Shown here: in pieces, positions 6,838-14,811 of the stretch
Numbering within the stretch: position 1 is the stretch's first letter
Layout: the number at the start of each line of letters is the position of its first letter
Made by a program: the position numbers and the translations under genes
NCBI GenBank assembly: GCA_020628975.1
Contig: JAHDEF010000018.1
Location: forward strand, 1 to 16,697
DNA: 16,697 nt
Direction of reading: 5' to 3'
DNA from: Aquimarina sp.
GTDB lineage: Bacteria > Bacteroidota > Bacteroidia > Flavobacteriales > Flavobacteriaceae
The notes under the pieces: generated by a model
The model's database searches: none
Told to the model about the DNA's origin: nothing
What the model saw: only the letters and a program-made list of their open reading frames with translations

Positions 6838-9114
6838 TCAGTTGATAATAATTTTATGAAGTTCATCTAAATCAGAGTGTGCTATTTTAAGGAAATAAAT
6901 TCCTTGAGGTAAGTGTGAAATATCGGTAGTCGTACTTACACGTTGTTCAAAGTCAAAATAGTGCACCACTTTCCCTAAAGAATTTAACAGAATCCCCCGC
7001 GTTGTAAAATATTTGTTAGCAGGGTTTGGAAAAATAATGGTATCTGTGCCAATATCTTTATTTTGTTGCTTGTCCCTAGTTCCATTAAACTTTAGTTGCC
7101 ATGACAGTACAGCTTCGGGTACGAATTTCCCTCGGTTTGTAAGCTTAAGTTGCCATTCTCCAGAAGTTTTAGTAGTAGTATAATTTGATTTAAAGGGATA
7201 TTTGCCTACCAATTCATCTAGGCACAAATCATATTCAAAACTTTTTTTAGAAGGGGAGTACCAAGAACTTGTAAAAGTAGCATCAACTTTATGTAATCGA
7301 GTTTCGCAAGCTAGATTTATAAGCTGAAAGGACTGATTATCGGGACTTATCAATTCAATATATAAATTTTCATAAATACCTTCTTTTAATTTTAAAGAAA
7401 CTTCTACCCCCGATTCTTTAAAATCAGTCGGTACATTCATATAATTACTATCGTTCTTTTGGGACCCATTTTTAGAAGATGTAAAAATGGTGTTAGATGC
7501 TTTATTAATTAAGAAAGGAGTCTTATTTACAGCATAAAAAATATTATCGGCAGCTTCAATTTTAATTCTACATGAATTACTTTGAATTCCCTTCGGAATC
7601 GTAAACTCAAAAGTTCCTGAGTTTGGTAGGTTTTGAACTACTTCGTAATCAAAATTTAATCCATCTAATGCTAAGAAGATATTTACAGATTTGCAATTTA
7701 CAGGAGGCAAACTACTTTCATTGGCATTCCACGTAATTGTATATTCGTTTCCAGTCAACCAATTTATAGAATTTTGTTGTTGTGAAGTGATCTTAAAAGA
7801 ATTGTTTCCTACGGTAGTTACTTTAAAATAGGCCTCTGAATAGTTTTGAATATTATTTATTATTGTTCGCGCAGTTGCTAAAAACTGATATTCTTGATGG
7901 CTTGTACTAAGACTACTGAATTTTCCGTGAAGTTGATTATTTATAACATCCATTTTTGAAGGAAAATAAATAACGTTTTCGTAACTCAATTCAGGAGAAA
8001 TGAAGGAAGGGTCATTTTCAGTGATAGCACTATTTCTAGCAGTATAAGGATCATTGTTAACCTGTTCGCAATTAAATAAAATTTTAGAAATATTATTTTG
8101 TGTTTTTAAATCAATTTTAAATGGCGTGTCAACAGGTATGGTAAAGTTGGGTATAGCGTTAAGTATCAGGTTATTTTCGTTTGATAATCTATCATAATAA
8201 TTAGATAAATTCTCTTGAATTTGTTCAATACTAAAGGCGTGAAAAAAAGGAGCGCTATGGTGACTTACATTTGAATTAAATAAAGAGCAAATTCCCGCAT
8301 AACTCATAATACTTATTCCGCTACTTACTTCGACAGAAGACTCTGAATCACGAGAACAATCAGCACTTTGCGTGTGAGAAGCCCCAAGTTGATGTCCGAT
8401 TTCGTGAGCGAAATAATCGATGTTAAAAATTTTACCTTCGGGTGTTGTAGCACCTGTGCTACCTTGCCACTTGTAATCTGTAAAAGCAGAAGCTCTTCTT
8501 GAAGCACCGCCTAAAATGGTGCTAAATACGTGTCCAATATCATAGTCTTCAGATCGAATTTTAGTGGGAATTAATTTTTCTGCTATTGATAAAACATCCG
8601 TGTGATTTCTAATACTTGAAAATATAGAATCTTGTGAAATATAAATGAGCGTTTCTATATTTTCGATAAGATTTAGCTTCACATTTAAATCACGATGTAA
8701 TACCAAGTTTACTTCATCAATACTTTTTTGAATGGCTTGTTTAATGAATTGCTTTTGTTCGTCGATACTATTATCATGAAGTTTATAGGTATCAATAAAA
8801 TATTGAGCGTATTGTGGAGTAGTTAATACAGCTAGTCTTATTTCTATAGGCTCATTTTCTACAAGCTGTTTTTTGACGGCAATCTGCTTATTTGTGAGCT
8901 TGATAGCTGAAAGTGAATTGCAAGAAAAGCTAGTAGTATCGCTTTTATAAGTAGAAGAGGTTAAAACCTCTTTTTTGTTAATTAACTGATTTTTAGTTAG
9001 TTGTATTTCGGTAGGAAGTAAAAAAAAATGAGCACTAAAATCGTTGGCTATCAAGCTGTAACAGCTAGCAGCAATGAAGTAAATTAAAATAATTAAACTT
9101 CTCGATATGAACAT
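6838..9114 (-). CDS. Secreted zinc metalloprotease (metzincin, reprolysin-like) with P-domain and T9SS sorting domain
   Basis: This is a 758-residue exported endopeptidase of unknown substrate. An N-terminal signal peptide (1-20) is followed by a short prosegment of about 70 residues. The catalytic domain runs from about residue 90 to 305 with the full zinc motif HEIGHQLGASH (His237, Glu238, His241, His247) and the Met-turn SIMSY (Met270). An Ig-like segment (about 430-535) and a proprotein-convertase-type P-domain (about 541-680, with SGEWQLKLTNRG and LSWQLKFNG) follow. The C-terminus (693-758) is a type-A T9SS sorting domain, with FPNP, LNSLGK and LPQGIYFLKI. That sorting domain is about 14 residues shorter than in its upstream paralogue, and two cysteines of the paralogue are absent. 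It starts 9 bp after the neighbouring protease stop. The active site looks functional; the sorting efficiency is uncertain. Confidence 0.9.
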   Translation of the reverse strand: MFISRSLIILIYFIAASCYSLIANDFSAHFFLLPTEIQLTKNQLINKKEVLTSSTYKSDTTSFSCNSLSAIKLTNKQIAVKKQLVENEPIEIRLAVLTTPQYAQYFIDTYKLHDNSIDEQKQFIKQAIQKSIDEVNLVLHRDLNVKLNLIENIETLIYISQDSIFSSIRNHTDVLSIAEKLIPTKIRSEDYDIGHVFSTILGGASRRASAFTDYKWQGSTGATTPEGKIFNIDYFAHEIGHQLGASHTQSADCSRDSESSVEVSSGISIMSYAGICSLFNSNVSHHSAPFFHAFSIEQIQENLSNYYDRLSNENNLILNAIPNFTIPVDTPFKIDLKTQNNISKILFNCEQVNNDPYTARNSAITENDPSFISPELSYENVIYFPSKMDVINNQLHGKFSSLSTSHQEYQFLATARTIINNIQNYSEAYFKVTTVGNNSFKITSQQQNSINWLTGNEYTITWNANESSLPPVNCKSVNIFLALDGLNFDYEVVQNLPNSGTFEFTIPKGIQSNSCRIKIEAADNIFYAVNKTPFLINKASNTIFTSSKNGSQKNDSNYMNVPTDFKESGVEVSLKLKEGIYENLYIELISPDNQSFQLINLACETRLHKVDATFTSSWYSPSKKSFEYDLCLDELVGKYPFKSNYTTTKTSGEWQLKLTNRGKFVPEAVLSWQLKFNGTRDKQQNKDIGTDTIIFPNPANKYFTTRGILLNSLGKVVHYFDFEQRVSTTTDISHLPQGIYFLKIAHSDLDELHKIIIN

Positions 9115-9123
9115 ATACTTTCA

Positions 9124-11667
9124 TCATTCGACAAGTATTTTAAAGTTAGCGGTGTCTCTACCATTTTTTATCAATTGTAGAAAATACATACCCGTAGATA
9201 ACCCAGCAATACTTATCTGTTCTTCGGTTTCGGATATCGAGTAATTACTAACTAGTTGACCATTGATATCATATACACTAATGTCTATGAAATCTTCATT
9301 TCTTAGGGTGAACTTCGATGCTATGGTAATTGTTTTATCTGTAGCAGGAATAGGAAAAAGAACAATACTATCTTTAAAACCTAAGTTCAAAGGTAAAATA
9401 TCGCCTATTTCAAAAGCTCTAGTAATTTCAGTACCATTAATAATCGTTAGCTCGAGTCTTATTTTATCAGCAGTTTCAGCACTGTTAGTTGTATTAAGAG
9501 GTACTCTTATAAAAAAAGAATCACTTAATTCAGAAGCTATAAAACTATCTTCTGACAAATTCTGATAATTTGATCCATTTGAGGAAATTTCAGAACCGAT
9601 TGTCGTAAAATTTAACACTTCGCCCGATATCTCGTCAGTAAAGCTAATGATTATTTCACTATCATTTATAAGTTTACTAGACTTTTTTATGTTAAAAATC
9701 AGGTAGTTATCTATTTTGTCTTGACTACTTGTAATGGATATATTTTCATTTACAACAGAGTCAATGGTGAAGAAATTACTTACATTGTAAAAAATATTAT
9801 TGATAGCATTTATTCGAAACCTAAAGTTTTCACCTATGAAATCTAAGGGAATCGTAACATTTTCATTGCCGTCGTTAGGTGTGCTTGCCATTAAATTTAT
9901 TGATTCGTTGGTGCTTCCATTAATTAAATCAATAGAAACATTTTGAGTATTAATAAGAGATTGGTTAGTTATGCCTACACTCCAACTTAAATTAATTTCT
10001 TCGTTTTGGGCGTAGGTTATGACTTCTGTTGAATTTGAATTATTAGGTAACGAAATTGTAAATGGAGTTTGCCCCACGGTATTTACAAACGTTATATTAG
10101 AGTAGGCTACTCCTTGTGGCGCACCATCTCTTACCAATACGTTAAAGGATAATTGGCGTTCTACCGTAGGTAAAACTTCATAAGTAGTACTTTCTATATT
10201 AGCAGGAAAATCTCTTATAGAACTCGTAGAAGGGTTTAAGATTCTAAATTGTGGACCTACGGGGCTATCAGCTTCTGGAGGACTTTGTCCTACGTCAATA
10301 TCCATTTGCTCCCAACTATACGTGAGCTGGTCTCCATCAGCATCAGTAGCTACAACATCTAAGAAAAAAGGGGTACCCACAGGTATAAAATAATCGTTAG
10401 GTAATAACTCAACCTGAGGAAGATTGTTACTTAAAAATTCTTTTTCAAAAACACAGTTGGTTTCAAAAAGTTCAACGCGCTCGAAATTATTTAAAATTTG
10501 ATCGATACTCAAAGAATGAAAAAATGGATCGCTATTTTCTTGAACATCCAAAGCACCACAAGCGCCCGAATATCCCATTATTGTTGTGCCGCTACTAACT
10601 TCAACTGCTGTAGAAGGGTTTCTTTGGCAATTGGCATTTTGCGTATGATTTCCACCAAGTTGATGACCAATTTCGTGAGCAAACAACGTAAAATCAAATC
10701 CAAAACCTTCTGGTGCGCTAGAAGCTGTAATTGCATTAGCTCTAAAATCACTGCAAATTCCACCTACGACGGCTTGCCCTCCAGCACCATTTCTTGGGGA
10801 GGTAATGATATGCCCAAGATCAAAATTATTTTGTCCAATAGTAGCATTAATATAATCATTAGCTTCATCAGCAATTCTAGCTGTGCTAGTCGTATTTACA
10901 TCACTAAAAGGGTCGGTGTCTTTATTTAAGAAAATTAAATCTTCGCTATTAGCTATAAGTTGTAATTCGACTCCTAAATCCCTTTCTAGGGCTACATTTA
11001 TGTTTTCTATACTTGTTGCAATTCCTAATAAAACAGTAGCCTTTTTTTGAGCGTCACTAGCATTTTGTAGTCCTGCTTGGTTGATAAAATAATCAGAAGT
11101 TTCTCCGGCTACAGCTACCGCAAATCGCAAGGTTCTTTTTTGATTATTAGGAACAAAAGTGGGTAGGTAAAAATTTTGTAAGGCGGTACTTTTTTGAGCG
11201 ATACTAGGGGTTTGTTTATGAACAGTATTACATTCAAAATTTCTTGAAGCCTCTTGTTTATCTTGGTTTAAAGTATAAATATTTTTCCTCGTGTTTTCCA
11301 ATTTCCATGGCTGCGCACTATAGATGAAATTGATGTTAAATGTGTCGCTATTACAGGTAATCGTCAATAAACTTTTTCCATCTAAAGAAGTTCCTTTAAA
11401 AGAATGTATATCAGGAAATTTTTGTTGTAATTCAGGTGACAATACTTCGTTAAGTATTACTTTGAAAGTAATATTTTCGGTTTCTGGTGACGGAAAATCT
11501 ATCAGCTCAACGTCGCTTGTTTTAGTAACTAAGCGCTGTAAAGTATTTTTGAATTCGTTAGTAGTTAATTCGAATGAATTTGACGATCCACTTTTGGGAA
11601 TCCATATATCTTGCGCGATTATATGTAGACTTATAAAAAGTGCTAGTAAGAAGATTCTATTTTTCAT
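9124..11667 (-). CDS. Secreted zinc metalloprotease (metzincin, reprolysin-like) with T9SS sorting domain
   Basis: This is an 847-residue exported endopeptidase, paralogous to the protease downstream. The ATG at 11667 gives MKNRIFLLALFISLHIIAQ, a clean signal peptide; the in-frame TTG at 11673 adds two residues and is less likely. A propeptide of about 160 residues precedes the catalytic domain (about 180-400), which has HEIGHQLGGNH (His331, Glu332, His335, His341) and the Met-turn TIMGY (Met364). Cysteines at 305, 347, 370 and 405 could form two disulfides. A cadherin/Ig-like domain with DATDADGDQLTYSWEQ-like features and a second beta domain follow. The last 80 residues form a type-A T9SS sorting domain (LFPIPATD, VYDINGQLV, LSTGMYFLQL). 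It lies 12 bp below the aquaporin gene and 9 bp above its paralogue. The target protein is not deducible from sequence. Confidence 0.92.
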   Translation of the reverse strand: MKNRIFLLALFISLHIIAQDIWIPKSGSSNSFELTTNEFKNTLQRLVTKTSDVELIDFPSPETENITFKVILNEVLSPELQQKFPDIHSFKGTSLDGKSLLTITCNSDTFNINFIYSAQPWKLENTRKNIYTLNQDKQEASRNFECNTVHKQTPSIAQKSTALQNFYLPTFVPNNQKRTLRFAVAVAGETSDYFINQAGLQNASDAQKKATVLLGIATSIENINVALERDLGVELQLIANSEDLIFLNKDTDPFSDVNTTSTARIADEANDYINATIGQNNFDLGHIITSPRNGAGGQAVVGGICSDFRANAITASSAPEGFGFDFTLFAHEIGHQLGGNHTQNANCQRNPSTAVEVSSGTTIMGYSGACGALDVQENSDPFFHSLSIDQILNNFERVELFETNCVFEKEFLSNNLPQVELLPNDYFIPVGTPFFLDVVATDADGDQLTYSWEQMDIDVGQSPPEADSPVGPQFRILNPSTSSIRDFPANIESTTYEVLPTVERQLSFNVLVRDGAPQGVAYSNITFVNTVGQTPFTISLPNNSNSTEVITYAQNEEINLSWSVGITNQSLINTQNVSIDLINGSTNESINLMASTPNDGNENVTIPLDFIGENFRFRINAINNIFYNVSNFFTIDSVVNENISITSSQDKIDNYLIFNIKKSSKLINDSEIIISFTDEISGEVLNFTTIGSEISSNGSNYQNLSEDSFIASELSDSFFIRVPLNTTNSAETADKIRLELTIINGTEITRAFEIGDILPLNLGFKDSIVLFPIPATDKTITIASKFTLRNEDFIDISVYDINGQLVSNYSISETEEQISIAGLSTGMYFLQLIKNGRDTANFKILVE

Positions 11668-11679
11668 GAGCAAAAAAGA

Positions 11680-12351
11680 TTAGCAGTTATCACAGCAATT
11701 GTCGGCTTTAATCAACTTACAAGAAGCTACCGCAAGAATTGCACCAATAACAGGGGCTATTAAATATAACCATAAATTCGTCCAATAATTACCCACCAGG
11801 GCAGGAGCAAACGAACGTACGGGATTCATAGATGCGTTAGTCATTGGACCCGCAAATAAAGCTTCTAGCATTACAACACCTCCAATGGCAATACCTGCCA
11901 TCATACCTGTTTCTTTAGACCCCGTTGATACATTAATAATAACCAACATTAAGAAAAACGTAAGTAAAAGTTCTAGTATAAATGCCTTTTCAGGACTTAA
12001 AATTGTTCTTGTACCTCCTAAAGTTTCACTTTCAGGAAATAAATATAAAACGGTCAAACTAGCCAAAACCCCACCAATAATTTGAAAAACTAAGTATTTA
12101 GGGACTTCTTTCCAAGGAAATTTTTTAGCATACGCAAATGCAATAGTTACCGCAGGATTAAAATGCGCGCCCGAAACTTCACCAAAAGCATAAATTAAAG
12201 CGATAACAATAAATCCCCAGGTAATTCCTATACCTACATGGGTAACAGCACCTCCTGTAACTTCATTAACAGCCATAGCGGCGGTTCCACAAAAAACTAA
12301 AGTGAAGGTTCCCAAACATTCTGCCATATAATTTCTGAACGTTATTTTCAT
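11680..12351 (-). CDS. MIP-family aquaporin/aquaglyceroporin, NIP-like, with Cys-containing tail
   Basis: This inner-membrane channel of the major intrinsic protein family has 223 residues and six predicted membrane helices. The first pore motif is canonical (HFNPAVTIAFA, Asn65-Pro66-Ala67), while the second is NPV (SMNPVRSFAPAL, Asn176-Pro177-Val178). Gapless counting from the two motifs, using the E. coli AqpZ spacing, predicts an aromatic/arginine filter of Trp45, Ala164, Ala173 and Arg179. This resembles plant NIP subgroup I (Trp, Val, Ala, Arg) rather than the AqpZ water filter (Phe, His, Thr, Arg). Glycerol or small neutral solutes, perhaps metalloids, are therefore plausible, but this is inference. 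The C-terminus has Cys211, Cys219, Cys220 and Cys223. The start is ATG 12351, 3 bp below the GNAT gene. No arsenic-resistance genes are nearby. Confidence 0.93.
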   Translation of the reverse strand: MKITFRNYMAECLGTFTLVFCGTAAMAVNEVTGGAVTHVGIGITWGFIVIALIYAFGEVSGAHFNPAVTIAFAYAKKFPWKEVPKYLVFQIIGGVLASLTVLYLFPESETLGGTRTILSPEKAFILELLLTFFLMLVIINVSTGSKETGMMAGIAIGGVVMLEALFAGPMTNASMNPVRSFAPALVGNYWTNLWLYLIAPVIGAILAVASCKLIKADNCCDNC

Positions 12352-12354
12352 TGG

Positions 12355-13473
12355 TTAGAAGTGCTTTTTAAAAGTTTGTCGTTGTTTGTGTTGTACTGAT
12401 TTGTAATCTTTCCACAAGGCTTGAATGGCTTTATTTTCAATTAGTTCAGGATTGGTTTCTACTTTTTTGATGCCATTAGCCAAAAAAACCTCATTCATTT
12501 CTTTAAAAATAAGGGCTACTACTCCTTTATTTTGATATTCAGGATCAACCCCAATTAAATAAAAGGCAGCCGTATCATTATAGCGTTGTGCTTTTAAAAT
12601 ATGTAAAAAACCAAAGGGAAACAGCTTGCCCTTTGCTTTTTGTAATGCTTTTGAAAACGAAGGCATTATGATAGAAAAAGCTACAATTTTGCCTTCGCTA
12701 TTGGTAACGCAAGTAATATATTTTGGGTTTACAAAAGGTATGTATTTCTTTTTGTAATGTTCAATTTGATATTGCTGTATGGGGACAAAAGTTTGTAATG
12801 TACTGTAAGTTTTATTGAGCAATTCAAACATTTTATTAACATGCGGTACTATTTCCTTAGTCGATTTAAATCGTAATAATTTCAATCCATAACGCTGTTG
12901 AATAATTTCACTTACTTTAACCACTTTTGGTCGTATTGTATCAGGAATATCAATTTTATATTCTACCCACGTAGCCCCGTCTTCAAAGCCTAGTTTCTTT
13001 AAATGAATGGGGTAGTACGGTGCATTATACCAGGTAATCATGGTATTCAATTCCTCAAAACCCTGAGTAAGCATTCCCGCTTTATCCATTTGCGAAAATC
13101 CTACAGGACCTTCAATAAATGACAACTGATGCTTTTTTCCGTAGGAAATTACAGTTTCAATCAAAGCTTTTGTCACCTCAATATTATCGACCATATCAAG
13201 CCAACCAAAGCGTACTTTGGGTTTTCGTTGGTCATTAATTTCTATAAAATTAATTATGGCAGCAACACGCCCAACTATTTTTCCATTTTGTTTTGCCAGA
13301 AAAAAAGCAGCGTCAGCGTTTTTATATACCGGATTTTCTTTTCGTGTTATTGCCGATAATTCTTCCTTAATAATGGCAGGTACATAATAAGGATTGTTTT
13401 TATAAAGTTCATTAGGAAATTTGACAAACTGTAAAAACTCCTTTTCACTGTGAATTTCTTCTATGGAAATCAT
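12355..13473 (-). CDS. GNAT-type N-acyltransferase, two-domain
   Basis: This 372-residue cytoplasmic protein belongs to a large-bodied GNAT acyltransferase group; its substrate is unknown. The C-terminal half (about 195-372) has the classic acyl-CoA pyrophosphate-binding loop GVDPEYQNKGVV (308-319, Q-x-x-G-x-x form) and the following ETNPELIENKAIQALW segment typical of GNAT strand 5 and helix 4. The N-terminal half (about 1-175) also looks GNAT-like (AAFFLAKQNGKIVGRVAAI, then FGWLDM, then the conserved run IEGPVGFSQMDKAG) but lacks an R/Q-x-x-G-x-G loop, so it may be a degenerate or substrate-binding copy. The start is ATG 13473 with a good promoter just upstream. It is the first gene of the minus-strand run that continues into the aquaporin and the proteases. 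GNAT assignment is good; the reaction is not known. Confidence 0.82.
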   Translation of the reverse strand: MISIEEIHSEKEFLQFVKFPNELYKNNPYYVPAIIKEELSAITRKENPVYKNADAAFFLAKQNGKIVGRVAAIINFIEINDQRKPKVRFGWLDMVDNIEVTKALIETVISYGKKHQLSFIEGPVGFSQMDKAGMLTQGFEELNTMITWYNAPYYPIHLKKLGFEDGATWVEYKIDIPDTIRPKVVKVSEIIQQRYGLKLLRFKSTKEIVPHVNKMFELLNKTYSTLQTFVPIQQYQIEHYKKKYIPFVNPKYITCVTNSEGKIVAFSIIMPSFSKALQKAKGKLFPFGFLHILKAQRYNDTAAFYLIGVDPEYQNKGVVALIFKEMNEVFLANGIKKVETNPELIENKAIQALWKDYKSVQHKQRQTFKKHF

Positions 13474-13499
13474 TTATCAATCGTTTCTTTTAGGTAAAT

Positions 13500-13527
13500 C
13501 AAATATACTATTATTCGTTATGCTCAA
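13500..13527 (-). promoter_or_regulatory. Bacteroidota-type promoter ahead of the GNAT/aquaporin/protease run
   Basis: On the minus strand there is TTG at 13527-13525, a 17-bp spacer, and TATATTTG at 13507-13500. This matches the flavobacterial TTG-N17-23-TAnnTTTG arrangement exactly. Transcription would begin near 13495 and give a leader of about 22 bases before ATG 13473. It is the clearest promoter in the window and probably drives at least the GNAT and aquaporin genes, whose coding regions are 3 bp apart. Confidence 0.7.
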
Positions 13528-13651
13528 TTGTTGATTTTTTTACATTTTTGAAGAAACAAATAAATTAAATGAATAGTTTGACGATCAGAAAAAAAAATAA
13601 GAAATTAAGGCATTTCTCGACAGAATAGAAATAGGAATATAAACTCAGGAA

Positions 13652-14284
13652 ATGAAAGTAATAGCTACCAATATCGGAAGTCGCAAAAAAATCACCTATC
13701 GAGGTCGTGAGGTAGTAACTGGAATTTACAAATACCCCACGGATAAAGGTATTTTTTTAGGAGAAGAAGACGTAGAAAATGATCATGTTGTTGACCGTCG
13801 TTTTCACGGTGGTATCGATAAAGCTTGTTATTTGTATAGTGTAGAAGCCTACGCATTTTGGAAGCCACTATACCCTAACCTAGATTGGGATTATGGTATG
13901 TTTGGAGAAAACCTTAGTGTTTTAGGTTTAAATGAAAAACTATTAAAAATTGGCGATCAATATAAAATTGGAGGTGCTGTTGTAGAAATTGCACAGCCTC
14001 GGCAACCCTGTTTTAAATTAGGAATTCGTATGGGTACGCAAGCCATATTGAAACAATTTATAAATACGTATTATTCGGGAGTTTATGTTAGAGTTATTAA
14101 ATGTGGAACGGTGAAAAAAGGCGATGTTTTCGAATTAGTAAAAGAGGCAGTAGGAAACCCATCAATTTATGATGTGTTCTACAGTCTTTACCAAGAAAAA
14201 ATTTATAAATCAACTATTGATATGATATTGAATTGCGATGCAGTTCCTGAAAGTGCTAAAAAAGATATTAAAAGAAGGTTATAA
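13652..14284 (+). CDS. MOSC-domain protein (YiiM-like)
   Basis: This 210-residue protein carries the MOSC fold, a sulfur-carrier domain related to the C-terminal domain of molybdenum-cofactor sulfurases. Stand-alone members such as E. coli YiiM are linked to detoxification of N-hydroxylated compounds and molybdenum-cofactor-dependent reactions. The signature is complete: RRFHGGIDKACY (with HGG at 52-54), YGMFGENLSVLGL (81-93), IGDQYKIG, and the conserved cysteine in AQPRQPCFKLG (Cys120). After the MOSC core, residues 170-210 form a mainly helical C-terminal extension. The start is ATG 13652, 178 bp from the divergent GNAT gene. No convincing TAnnTTTG promoter was found for it. It ends 3 bp before trmL, so the two are probably one transcript. 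The specific substrate is unknown. Confidence 0.88.
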   Translation: MKVIATNIGSRKKITYRGREVVTGIYKYPTDKGIFLGEEDVENDHVVDRRFHGGIDKACYLYSVEAYAFWKPLYPNLDWDYGMFGENLSVLGLNEKLLKIGDQYKIGGAVVEIAQPRQPCFKLGIRMGTQAILKQFINTYYSGVYVRVIKCGTVKKGDVFELVKEAVGNPSIYDVFYSLYQEKIYKSTIDMILNCDAVPESAKKDIKRRL

Positions 14285-14287
14285 TTT

Positions 14288-14746
14288 ATGTTGAATATAG
14301 TATTGGTTTACCCCGAAATACCTAACAATACAGGCAATATTGGTAGATTATGTTTAGGTACTAATTGCAAATTGCATTTAATTCACCCCTTAGGTTTTGA
14401 AATTACAGATAAGCAGCTCAAACGATCTGGGCTAGATTATTGGCCGAAATTGCAGGTGCAAGAATATGATAATTTTGAATCTTGGAAATCTACAGTACCT
14501 GATCTAAATAGGGTTTTTTTATTTAGTGCAAGAGCCACCAATTCTTTTTTAGATCCATCATATCAAGAAGGTGATTGGCTCGTTTTTGGGCAAGAATCAA
14601 AAGGGTTACCTGAAGAAATTTTAAATGAATTTGAGCAACACATTCGTATACCTACGACACCACATATACGCAGTTTTAATATAGGGAATACCGTAAGCTT
14701 TGCTATAGGTGAAGGGCTGCGACAAATAAATCAATTTCAATTGTAA
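14288..14746 (+). CDS. trmL: tRNA (cytidine(34)-2'-O)-methyltransferase TrmL
   Basis: TrmL is a SPOUT-class, S-adenosylmethionine-dependent methyltransferase that 2'-O-methylates the wobble nucleotide of certain leucine tRNAs. At 152 residues it matches the minimal single-domain enzyme (about 157 in E. coli). Motifs are IPNNTGNIGR (11-20), SGLDYW (47-52), the knot motif VFGQESKGLP (99-108), and RIPTTPHIRSFNIGN (120-134) followed by the helix with EGLRQ. The start is ATG 14288, 3 bp after the MOSC gene. No terminator-like hairpin was seen in the 65 bp between its stop and the next gene. Other SPOUT proteins are longer or carry an RNA-binding domain, so confusion is unlikely. Confidence 0.95.
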   Translation: MLNIVLVYPEIPNNTGNIGRLCLGTNCKLHLIHPLGFEITDKQLKRSGLDYWPKLQVQEYDNFESWKSTVPDLNRVFLFSARATNSFLDPSYQEGDWLVFGQESKGLPEEILNEFEQHIRIPTTPHIRSFNIGNTVSFAIGEGLRQINQFQL

Positions 14747-14811
14747 AATTATTAGACATTTAAGAGTTATTTATTTTCAAGGAAATATATTGCACAACAA
14801 AATTAACGACC

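Noticed and set aside
6822..6840. Short inverted repeat (TGATG/CATCA) at the stop of the 758-residue protease, considered as a terminator
   Set aside because: The stem is only 5 bp, AT-rich, overlaps the stop codon and is not followed by a T run, so it is likely chance.
10498..10929. 143-codon plus-strand open frame within the 847-residue protease gene
   Set aside because: It lies antisense to a well-supported coding region and shows no recognisable domain or signal. It is a shadow frame.
11324..11683. 119-codon plus-strand open frame opposite the start of the 847-residue protease gene
   Set aside because: It is antisense to the signal peptide and propeptide of a clear gene, with no family resemblance.
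13541..13580. Plus-strand promoter-like sequences ahead of the MOSC gene (CATTTTTG at 13543-13550; TAGTTTG at 13574-13580)
   Set aside because: The first has CA in place of TA and no TTG at the right distance. The second is one base short of TAnnTTTG. Neither is strong enough to list as a promoter.
13474..13651. Divergent 178-bp intergenic region checked for small RNA, riboswitch or operator
   Set aside because: Apart from the minus-strand promoter, only AT-rich sequence with A and T runs is seen, with no stable stem or symmetric operator.
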